64,000 nucleotides of DNA, taken from the NCBI RefSeq assembly GCF_963678635.1, contig NC_087071.1, forward strand, positions 10,491,088-10,555,087. The letters are read 5' to 3'. Shown here in pieces: positions 48,125 to 56,601 of the stretch (position 1 is its first letter; each line of letters starts with the position of its first letter). The notes beneath the pieces are model-generated. The model did no database searches. It was not told where the DNA came from and saw only the letters and a program-made list of their open reading frames with translations. The stretch comes from Symsagittifera roscoffensis (taxonomy: Eukaryota > Xenacoelomorpha > Acoela > Convolutidae). Made by a program: the position numbers and the translations under genes.

Positions 48125-50152
48125 AACTGGAAAAGATTTACACAAGAATTTTCAAAAATGTTTGACTCCGAAAGAAACAAACAACAACAAAGAGTTTTAT
48201 GTAATGAAATTCGCAGATTACCAAACGAAACCATCAAGCAAATAGCAGTACGAATCGAAACACTAGTTCGAAAAGCATACTCACTAAATACACATGACTA
48301 TAAAAACACAAAGATGACAGAAATCTTAATGATGACCTTAACACCACAATTAAGGAAAATAGCAATAAAAAAGAGAGCATCCCATCCTTCTTCAATTCGA
48401 GAACCCGATTTAGATTTTCGAAAACTAGTAGACAAATTAGAACAAGCAGAAATCACGATGAAACTAGAAGAAACGGAAAATCTGAAATTACAATACGTTA
48501 ACAAAATTGAAACGACTCCCACTAATGTTAATAATATACAGGAATCAGAAACAGACCTCGTTGAAAAAATCACTGAAATACTCAATATTTATGAAAAGAA
48601 CCCAAACTTCAAAGGCAAACCATCTTTCAAAAAATGGTGTAATTATTGCCGACGATACGGACATAGTATTTCCGAATGTAGACAAAAACAGCAAGATAGT
48701 CAAAATAAACCTCAAAAATACAAAGAACCAAATAAATCATTCTATCAATACATGAAAAAAGATCAAAATCTACCAAACAAAAATGTATACAGCAACAACA
48801 GTTCAGGAAAGCCACTTCCGAACAATACAAGTTATACAAGAAATCAATCCCCATATAACTCAAGTTATAGAGGAAGATCACCAGAACGAAGAAATACACA
48901 AAATTCATCACAAAATCACTACAATAGACCAAATAGTAGAAATAACTACTCCAGATCAAATTCAAATACACAACGATTTGTTTCTAGATCTAATTCCCAA
49001 TCAAGAAATAACTACTATCCAAACAACCAGTCACGAAATTCATCATACAATAGGAATAGAAACTACTCCTATAATAGAAATAGAAGTTATTCAAACAACC
49101 GAAACCAGAATTACCCAAACAATCGATCAAGGAATAACTCATATAATAGATCGAACTATAACAGACCAAACAATAATTACCAAAACAGATCGCGAAATAA
49201 TTCACAAAATCGACACCCAAGTTATAATAATCGTTACAGAAATTATTCCCAATCACCACACCGGAATAATAATCACTATAATAACTCTAATAATCGTCAT
49301 AGAAGCAGTACACCTAAACATCAAAGACAAATCAATCAAGTACAAGCTAACCCAGAAACAACATCAGACCCTCCAGGTATTGATGACACAGTAACTGATA
49401 CGTTACAACTCAATCAATTAAACTGTACATCATCAGATTCAGAAAGTGATACTGAAAACACTCTTGCTATCAATATGATAAAAGTCGAAAATGACTACGA
49501 ATCTGTCATATATGAACAACCCTTTCCATCACATATATATGAAAATCAATCAGAATTTCTTCAAAATTATTACACTACACCCATAAATTCCACACCAACA
49601 ACGCAAGAAACAAATGAGATTAACACTACAAATCAAACCAATAAAAACACCAAAACAAAATGCTTGAATACAAACCACATTTATCAAAATATACAAAAAG
49701 AACAACCCAAAGAAAAAATTTGGACAATACCATTTCTATTAGAAAGCCCAAGAAATAAAGAATTTCAACCACCAGACCTTGAAATAGATTTTTTAATTGA
49801 TTCAGGAGCAGAATCAAACATAATAAACATCCCCACATGGAATGAAATAAAAACTTTACACCCAAAGCTAACACCTCTTGAAACCTCCAGTAAGCTAGCA
49901 ACAGCACAAGGATCAACATTGATAAACTACGGAAAAATCCAATTATTTCTCCTCCCTACCAGAACAATGGAGCAAAGTAAAATTCTAAACAAGCCATTTA
50001 AACAAATATTCCATATCACTGATATTAAATATAATATCATTGGAATACCATTTATTTCAAAATATATACCAACAATTAACATACTAAATAGTAAAATATT
50101 AATCAAAGATAAATATACAAAAACAAAAGAAACATCCCTAACATTTTTTTAA
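48125..50152 (+). CDS. gag-pro: Gag C-terminal half (capsid, CCHC knuckle) and aspartic protease
   Basis: Open in the gag frame from the codon after the TAA; the first ATG is 48158. It completes the capsid with helices such as KQIAVRIETLVRKAYS, then a CCHC zinc knuckle (CNYCRRYGHSISEC, about residue 165). A long Asn/Arg/Ser/Tyr-rich tract (NRNRSYSNNRNQNYPNN style, residues about 210-395) is likely RNA-binding. The retroviral-type protease follows with the active-site motif LIDSGAESN (about residue 545) and a late KYNIIGIPFI segment. The frame ends in TAA at 50150-50152 after a T7 run, and is open again in the same frame. Confidence 0.85.
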   Translation, partial: NWKRFTQEFSKMFDSERNKQQQRVLCNEIRRLPNETIKQIAVRIETLVRKAYSLNTHDYKNTKMTEILMMTLTPQLRKIAIKKRASHPSSIREPDLDFRKLVDKLEQAEITMKLEETENLKLQYVNKIETTPTNVNNIQESETDLVEKITEILNIYEKNPNFKGKPSFKKWCNYCRRYGHSISECRQKQQDSQNKPQKYKEPNKSFYQYMKKDQNLPNKNVYSNNSSGKPLPNNTSYTRNQSPYNSSYRGRSPERRNTQNSSQNHYNRPNSRNNYSRSNSNTQRFVSRSNSQSRNNYYPNNQSRNSSYNRNRNYSYNRNRSYSNNRNQNYPNNRSRNNSYNRSNYNRPNNNYQNRSRNNSQNRHPSYNNRYRNYSQSPHRNNNHYNNSNNRHRSSTPKHQRQINQVQANPETTSDPPGIDDTVTDTLQLNQLNCTSSDSESDTENTLAINMIKVENDYESVIYEQPFPSHIYENQSEFLQNYYTTPINSTPTTQETNEINTTNQTNKNTKTKCLNTNHIYQNIQKEQPKEKIWTIPFLLESPRNKEFQPPDLEIDFLIDSGAESNIINIPTWNEIKTLHPKLTPLETSSKLATAQGSTLINYGKIQLFLLPTRTMEQSKILNKPFKQIFHITDIKYNIIGIPFISKYIPTINILNSKILIKDKYTKTKETSLTFF

Positions 50153-51760
50153 AGATTAAATAAACAACCACCATTCTTTTCAAAATTCTATCCAATATAT
50201 AACCAACAAAGAAAACACCTGAAACCACTATCAGGAAACATCTATAATTTTTCAATCAAACAAGTTCACCAATATGATAAAGAACAAAACAAACAAAAAT
50301 TTTATATGTCAGATTTTGAATTCAAACCTATTCATAAATTTTTCAAAATCACAATCTCTTCAATAAAATATTTGAAACATTCGAATTCAGATATTATTTC
50401 CTTACATGTTTATAACAACACACCTTACCAAGTAACATTACCTTTAGGACTTTTAGGATATTGTGAAACCAACGCTACAATATCACCAATACACGAAAAA
50501 GCCTATCGCGTAAATAATATACTCCAATTACTAGATATTTGCCAATCTACAATTCTTAATGAAGAATTATCTATAAATAATATAATAAGTAACGAAAACA
50601 GAAATACGGATTATTTCACAAAAACTCCATATTTCAAACCTACATTCAATATAAGTAACTACACAGAGGACCAACAGAAATTTTTAACAATGTTTAATTT
50701 CCAACATTCACAAATAACACAAGACGAATTCGAAAAATTAGCCAAACAGCTAATTAAATATTCATCAGTCTATGCAACATCAAAATTCGATGTTGGCAAA
50801 ATCAGTTCATCACTACATCTCCCATTAAAACCAGACGCAGTTTTCAAAAAACAGAGAGCAAGTAAAGTACCAATTCACTTACATGATAAAGTAAACAGAT
50901 TACTCGATATTTTAGAACAATACAATATTATATCACCAGTTAATAAAGAAGAACAACCAAAAGGCAACACATTCATCAACCCCGTTATCATTCTAGCTAA
51001 AGGAGAATCATTAAAAATCGTTCTCGATGCTAGATACCTCAATTCACTTATAGACGAATCAAAATGTAATTGGCCCATTGAACCAATACAAGTTATTTTA
51101 ACAAAAATAAACGGCAAATACTTTACAACCGCCGATATGAATAGTGCATACAATCAAATGCCACTAGATGAACAATCACGACGTTTAACACAATTTGTTA
51201 TCGGAAACCAACAATATGAATTCAACCGCTTATTCTATGGAATATCCATAGGACCAGCAGCATTTTCAGCTTTTATGAGCAAAATTTTTAGACCACTGAT
51301 ACTCAAGAAAAACGCAATCACCTATTTAGACGATGTTTTTATGCAATCACAAACAAAAGACGAAATGTTCAATGTTTTAGAAAAATATCACCAAATACTT
51401 CAGAACGAAAATCTGAAGGCCGCCCCCGATAAATCACACTTCTTTTTGACAAGAGTTAAATTCTTAGGACATAACATAGAAAGAAAAACAATCACTCCAC
51501 TGAAATCACGCATTGACGCTATTCAAAAACTTCAACCACCAACTAATAAAAAGAAAATCCAAGAATTCCTTGGAATGTTAAACTTTTTAAGTAAATATGT
51601 TTATAAAATGCAATTATATCTACGACCATTTTATAACATCCTTAGACAACAAAATAATTTTGAATGGAATACAGAACATCAAACACGATTCGATGAAATA
51701 AAGAAACTTTTAACTGAACAAATTTCAAACACAATTCCAGACCCTAATCAACCATTTTAA
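50153..51760 (+). CDS. pol (RT): Reverse transcriptase
   Basis: Same frame as gag-pro, open from 50153; first ATG 50306. From about residue 170 (counting from that ATG) all Ty3/gypsy reverse-transcriptase blocks are present: INPVIILAKGESLKIVLDAR, motif A TTADMNSAYNQMPL with its catalytic Asp, FNRLFYGISIGPAAF, motif C YLDD and the primer-grip side LTRVKFLGHNI. The thumb/connection (KKIQEFLGMLNFLSKY) follows. It copies the RNA genome into DNA. TAA at 51758-51760 falls at the RT/RNase H boundary, with the frame open beyond. Confidence 0.9.
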   Translation, partial: RLNKQPPFFSKFYPIYNQQRKHLKPLSGNIYNFSIKQVHQYDKEQNKQKFYMSDFEFKPIHKFFKITISSIKYLKHSNSDIISLHVYNNTPYQVTLPLGLLGYCETNATISPIHEKAYRVNNILQLLDICQSTILNEELSINNIISNENRNTDYFTKTPYFKPTFNISNYTEDQQKFLTMFNFQHSQITQDEFEKLAKQLIKYSSVYATSKFDVGKISSSLHLPLKPDAVFKKQRASKVPIHLHDKVNRLLDILEQYNIISPVNKEEQPKGNTFINPVIILAKGESLKIVLDARYLNSLIDESKCNWPIEPIQVILTKINGKYFTTADMNSAYNQMPLDEQSRRLTQFVIGNQQYEFNRLFYGISIGPAAFSAFMSKIFRPLILKKNAITYLDDVFMQSQTKDEMFNVLEKYHQILQNENLKAAPDKSHFFLTRVKFLGHNIERKTITPLKSRIDAIQKLQPPTNKKKIQEFLGMLNFLSKYVYKMQLYLRPFYNILRQQNNFEWNTEHQTRFDEIKKLLTEQISNTIPDPNQPF

Positions 51761-53617
51761 GCAATGTGCGATGCTTCGAACTTTGGCATCGGTGCAGCAC
51801 TATTACAATCACATAATGGTACAAATAAAATGAACCTCATATCAGCAAATTCTCGATTATTCACTCAAGCAGAGCTACGACTCTCAACTCTAATGAGAGA
51901 ATGTACAGCCATAATATATACACTGACAGAATATGAATTTCTGATACTTGGATCAAAACATCCAACAGTTCTATTCACAGACCATAAACCAATCATCTTT
52001 CTCTTTACACAAAAATCTAACCCAAACCACCGAGTTTACAGATTTCAACTAATTCTAATGAAATTTCCAAACTTACATATAGTTTGGACTGCAGGAAAAA
52101 ATCTTGCATTACCAGACACCTTAAGTCGAAATACACCACCTGAATTACTTACACGAAAAACAACAGTTGAAATACCCAAAAACATAAAATTCTACCTTGC
52201 AGAAAACGAAACATCACCCCGATTAGAATGCAAATATGCAGTTAAAACTGATATTGAACAATCACAAATAAATAATTTACAACATTTCCCACTTTATTTA
52301 GATTGTCAAAATAATCATTATGAAGTTGATTTACTTGGAACATCAACTTTCAAACCAATCCCATATTCTCAATGGATAAAAAATAACACTCAACAAAAAC
52401 GAACAAAACAACACCTGCCTAAGAAAGACCATTTTCCACTAATTGAAAAAGAAGATTTAACTGATAAAATAAATTTATCAGGACCACAAACAAATGATTC
52501 AAAATACACAATAAATCAAGTTTTTGACCTTCACGACCCACTTGATACAATACCCTTATCTACATTAAAAATCGAAAACATTTTTCTCCCCCCAACAGAA
52601 ACAATTACAATTCCAACACTGAAACAATATCAAAACCTTGACCCAGTAATTCGACAACTGAAATCATGGCACAAATATAAAACTAAACCTATCAAAGCAG
52701 ATTCAACCATTTTAGGAAATAAAACACTCCTCCGATATTTTCGAAAATTCAATAATACAACAATTAACGAAAACACAGACCTTCTAGAATACAAATTAAA
52801 TGAATCTACAGTTCCATGTCTCCCTTTAAGTATGATTCTTATAGCTTTTAATATTTCCCATACACAAAATATTAAAGGACACTCTGGATCAGAGAAAACA
52901 TATTCAAATTTTATACAAAACTTTTATTTCCCAAATGCACCAATTTGGATAAAAGTACTATGCAATGACTGTATAGTATGTCAACTAAATAAACCTTACC
53001 CAAATCAAAAACAAATAGCACAAAAACAAGATTTTAAAGGACAAAGTTTGTACTTTAATCATCGTATCTCATTTGATACTAAAGGACCAATTTCACCCTC
53101 ATCAGAAGGAAACTCCTACATTATGGTAATTGTTGACGCATTCACACACTATGTAGCACTTAACCCAGTACCACATTGTAATGCTTATTACGCATATACA
53201 ACACTTTATGAACACTGGATAGCAAAATTTGGACTACCAGAAATTTTAGTCACAGACAATGGTACAGAATTCATAAATAATGAAATAATAACACTATGTC
53301 ATTTATACAACATTAAACACAAACCACGTACATCTCATGCACCTTGGACAAACGGCTTAGTCGAAGGTATGAACCGTTCACTACAAGAATATCTTAGATG
53401 TATCATCAACGGAAATGATACAAAATATACCGAATGGTCAGCAGATGTAAAATTATTTCCCTTAGCATATAATTCACAAATAACGACAACTTTAGGAATG
53501 TCACCATACGAAATGGTTTTTAACCAAAAGCCACGCAAACCAATAATGTTTACAGCAAATTCTCATAAAAACGCACAAGGTTATTGTCAACCAAAAAAAA
53601 GACTCAATTTGTTATAA
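51761..53617 (+). CDS. pol (RH-IN): RNase H and integrase (zinc-binding and catalytic core)
   Basis: Same frame; first ATG 51764. RNase H: CDASNFGIGAALLQ, LMRECTAIIY and FTDHKPI, closing with LPDTLSR in place of the usual ADALSR. Integrase: HHCC finger with HTQNIKGH and CNDCIVC, then the catalytic triad Asp in RISFDTKGP, Asp in VTDNGTEF and Glu in NGLVEGMNRS. A spacer of about 150 residues between RNase H and the finger is normal. The frame ends in TAA at 53615-53617, shortly after an A8 tract (53593-53600) where homology passes to another frame. Confidence 0.9.
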   Translation, partial: AMCDASNFGIGAALLQSHNGTNKMNLISANSRLFTQAELRLSTLMRECTAIIYTLTEYEFLILGSKHPTVLFTDHKPIIFLFTQKSNPNHRVYRFQLILMKFPNLHIVWTAGKNLALPDTLSRNTPPELLTRKTTVEIPKNIKFYLAENETSPRLECKYAVKTDIEQSQINNLQHFPLYLDCQNNHYEVDLLGTSTFKPIPYSQWIKNNTQQKRTKQHLPKKDHFPLIEKEDLTDKINLSGPQTNDSKYTINQVFDLHDPLDTIPLSTLKIENIFLPPTETITIPTLKQYQNLDPVIRQLKSWHKYKTKPIKADSTILGNKTLLRYFRKFNNTTINENTDLLEYKLNESTVPCLPLSMILIAFNISHTQNIKGHSGSEKTYSNFIQNFYFPNAPIWIKVLCNDCIVCQLNKPYPNQKQIAQKQDFKGQSLYFNHRISFDTKGPISPSSEGNSYIMVIVDAFTHYVALNPVPHCNAYYAYTTLYEHWIAKFGLPEILVTDNGTEFINNEIITLCHLYNIKHKPRTSHAPWTNGLVEGMNRSLQEYLRCIINGNDTKYTEWSADVKLFPLAYNSQITTTLGMSPYEMVFNQKPRKPIMFTANSHKNAQGYCQPKKRLNLL

Positions 53618-54344
53618 CCTACCTTTACATACACACGATGAAGATCATTTTCATCACCCACAAATTCTTAAATTAGCCTCCGGTACACACACCGAATGGA
53701 TTTTAAATAGAGATAAGAAACACAATGAAATTTACCAAAAAATAACGAAAAAGTTATTACAAAGACAAAACATAAATGAACAAATCAATTCACGTTTTAC
53801 ACCAGCTTCCGATTTAAAAATTGGAACATTTGTTTTAATACCTAATTTTAATACTCAAAAAGGAATTTCTAAAAAATTACAACCCCTCCGAAAAGGACCC
53901 TACCAAATAATTGCAAAACCCACTGATGTCACATATAAAATTACCGACTCAAACAAAAAAGAAATCGTTCAACATCGAAACAACCTATTACCTTATTACC
54001 CAAAAGAATACGCACTCCGCGAATTAACTCAATTATATTCTTTCACAGGATTAAAAATCATTCAAAATGAACCACATCTGAAAAACACAGAACAAAATGA
54101 TAACCCCACCGAAAATCAAAACACAAAACCAACCGCTACCAAAAACACTACAAAAAATCTAGACCACAAAGAATCCCCAAAACACAGAAAAAATAGAAAA
54201 ATGACAGAACAAATAATACCCCAAGAAGAAATAGACAAATCTGAACATAGAAAAACAACAAGACTCCGAAATCAACCACGTAAAAACTACAAAATGTTCA
54301 TCCCCCAATCTAAAATATTAAAGAAAGTAGAATTTAAAAAGTAA
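53601..54344 (+). CDS. pol (IN C-term): Integrase C-terminal domain and pol tail, shifted frame
   Basis: Open without ATG near its start, in the +1 frame relative to the integrase core, from the A8 tract to TAA at 54342-54344. It carries the SH3-like end of gypsy integrases: LKIGTFVLIPNF, then the GPY/F module (LRKGPYQIIAKP...YKITD, HRNNLLPYYP). A charged, Asn/Thr/Lys-rich tail ends with RKTTRLRNQPRKNY, a motif common at gypsy pol C-termini. No chromodomain was seen. Position and motifs make it the direct continuation of 51761-53617; the frame change is either a disabling length change in the A8 run or a frameshift site. Confidence 0.85.
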   Translation, partial: DSICYNLPLHTHDEDHFHHPQILKLASGTHTEWILNRDKKHNEIYQKITKKLLQRQNINEQINSRFTPASDLKIGTFVLIPNFNTQKGISKKLQPLRKGPYQIIAKPTDVTYKITDSNKKEIVQHRNNLLPYYPKEYALRELTQLYSFTGLKIIQNEPHLKNTEQNDNPTENQNTKPTATKNTTKNLDHKESPKHRKNRKMTEQIIPQEEIDKSEHRKTTRLRNQPRKNYKMFIPQSKILKKVEFKK

Positions 54345-55171
54345 TTTTAAGATTTTATACTTCACAATCTTGAAACCCCCGTAACATTTTTCATTTCATT
54401 TATTCAAAATAACATGCTCACAAGTACGCAATAATTCTAGTTCAAAATAGACCAATAGGATTCATCCAATCCGCCACTTTCTCTAACTCCAACTAAGATC
54501 AATTAGACGAATAATCTAGAACTCCAGGCACATCTCTAACTATAACTTTACAACCTCCAGGTCAAAAATAAGCAAACCACTCCAACTTGACAGCTAAAAT
54601 AAATATCACCATAATACCGTATCCCTCCCTTATCTAATAACCCAAAGATCAACAATATTTCCCCAACTCAGACCACGAATACCCCCAAAACAAATTTGAT
54701 AACTTAGCCTAAAGTAACAAAATGAAGATTTTAATTAGCCTAAAGTATAAAAATCTCACCATACCCCGGATCATTTGACAAACAAAAATAAAGAAAAAGA
54801 CGACCTCCCAGTCACCATTAAAATTGCCCCCAACAATTTTTTACAAAACTCAACCCACTTGTCAAAAAACTAATAAATAATTCGACCACACTAGAAAATC
54901 GCCTCAAACAGCAAAAAATATTCGACCAAGAGATCATTTCTTAAATGCTCTTCTCTCAAACAGTTGCTCAAATACTTATAAATTTTAAACATTTTTTTTC
55001 AATACTTGAAGCCTTTATAATATTTCTTTTTGATATACTTGAATCTTTTCTAATAATCCTAATCATTTTTTGTAACATTTTTTAAATTTTCTATACAATA
55101 CTCGAACTATTCCTCCAACTTTCCAAAACCCTTGAATATATCCACAGGTACGATTTTAACAACTTGTCTAA
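54345..55171 (+). other. Noncoding interval between pol and the env-side ORFs
   Basis: About 830 bp of A/C-rich sequence without a long frame. Acceptor-like CAG sites occur near its end (TATCCACAG at 55148, TTTTCAG just inside the next ORF), as expected if the downstream ORFs are expressed from a spliced RNA. Confidence 0.45.
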
Positions 55172-55360
55172 ATGATACGAACAATTTTCAGTAGAACCGA
55201 TATTTTTTTATTATTTGTAATTTTCATAGCATTCTTATCATCCCTCATTTTGACCATCTGTAAATGTATAAAGAAAGCAATCCTCACATTTGCCCTAGCA
55301 ACAGTCCTTCTAATTCTTTTTTTGGAAGAATATTATAAAAAACACAAAATTTCTCACTAA
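55172..55360 (+). CDS. Small two-helix membrane protein (62 aa), unknown
   Basis: ATG frame with two hydrophobic segments, IFLLFVIFIAFLSSLILTIC (residues 11-30) and ILTFALATVLLILFLEE (37-53), split by a basic hinge (KCIKK), and a basic tail. It has the look of a viroporin-like or leader membrane peptide, but size and composition alone cannot give a function. The ATG-less ORF starts five bases after its stop in another frame. Confidence 0.5.
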   Translation: MIRTIFSRTDIFLLFVIFIAFLSSLILTICKCIKKAILTFALATVLLILFLEEYYKKHKISH

Positions 55361-55365
55361 AGTAA

Positions 55366-56601
55366 CAATTCAAAAATCCATCAAAAATTGCTACCCAACA
55401 GTCACAAAATCAGTCTTCACCGACATCATCCCAAGATAATCCAACACCACCTTCAATTACTCAAAATCCTCAAACATCTACACGAATTTCTTTTCAAGAC
55501 AATCCATACACTTTTGAAGAACGACACGCTCGTTTATCAGAACCACTAGAACCAGTTCAACGACAAGCACCTCTAAGCGAACCAACATATAACCTATACC
55601 CAACACTACCACAAGAACTAAGTAGAATACGAAACCTTAGTCAAAACCAAAACACAACAGAAATAAATAGACAAATTATACATCCTCGACGAAATAGAAA
55701 TTTTCAAACTCCCCGAGTTCATTTTGATATACCTCAATCCCCTTCACAAACCACTCCAGAAAACACCACTGGTATCACACCAGAAACTCCTACACTTTTT
55801 TCACAACGTAGCACCTCAAGCTTACCATCAGATTACTTAGGTTCAACACCAACATCTGAACAAATACGTGAAAATCCTTTTAACCCCCCAAACCTAACAT
55901 CACGACTGCCATATTGGACTACACATTCATTTACACAAGGTGAACCAAATTTAGCCAATGACCCCATAGATATTTCTACGGATACAACAACATCCTCATC
56001 ACTTCCAGAAACATTATCACTACCATCAACACCATCAATAAGCCAGTTTTCACCACCACCCTTTAACTTAAATTTTCCAAATAATCTCGACGCCAGATAT
56101 CGAGAACAATCATCAATAAATATCCCTTTAAGATTAGATTGGAATACATTCACAGCACCTCCACCATTATTTGGACAACATCAAGAAAGTAACCGCCTTC
56201 ATAACTGGGCACTTAATAGATTACAATATCGCCAAGATATTCACAACGATATCCGTGATCACAATATTCAAATACTCCAACAAAACAGTTTACAATTAAA
56301 GTTTGAAATCACAGTTAAATTAAACAATATTACACAACATCCCTACCCATTAAATCCACCTAACATCACAGCTCAATCACTACCACCACCGTTTATAAAT
56401 ACGACAGATACACCAAAAACACAATTGGTTACATTACATTTTATAACCCATACTCAAGATTATCATACACATGTATATTCTAAAATTATTAATTTTTCTT
56501 CAACTCCCTTTTCTAGTAACCTCAAATCAAAACATAAACCCTTCCCCTCGTACAGGACCACAAGATTTATTAGTAACACATTACGATTGCGAAGAAAATG
56601 A
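55366..56601 (+). CDS. ATG-less 412-codon ORF, Pro/Ser/Thr/Gln-rich
   Basis: Between TAA at 55363 and TGA at 56599 one frame is open for 412 codons with no ATG that I could find. The first about 270 codons are Pro/Ser/Thr/Gln-rich and disordered-looking (SLPETLSLPSTPSISQFSPP). The rest is more structured (HNWALNRLQYRQDIHNDIRD, then LKFEITVKLNNIT). Its last 131 bases overlap the env ORF in another frame. Codon composition matches gag and env. A spliced message or non-AUG start must supply its beginning. No family recognised; I checked every 60-base line for frame continuity. Confidence 0.6.
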   Translation, partial: QFKNPSKIATQQSQNQSSPTSSQDNPTPPSITQNPQTSTRISFQDNPYTFEERHARLSEPLEPVQRQAPLSEPTYNLYPTLPQELSRIRNLSQNQNTTEINRQIIHPRRNRNFQTPRVHFDIPQSPSQTTPENTTGITPETPTLFSQRSTSSLPSDYLGSTPTSEQIRENPFNPPNLTSRLPYWTTHSFTQGEPNLANDPIDISTDTTTSSSLPETLSLPSTPSISQFSPPPFNLNFPNNLDARYREQSSINIPLRLDWNTFTAPPPLFGQHQESNRLHNWALNRLQYRQDIHNDIRDHNIQILQQNSLQLKFEITVKLNNITQHPYPLNPPNITAQSLPPPFINTTDTPKTQLVTLHFITHTQDYHTHVYSKIINFSSTPFSSNLKSKHKPFPSYRTTRFISNTLRLRRK

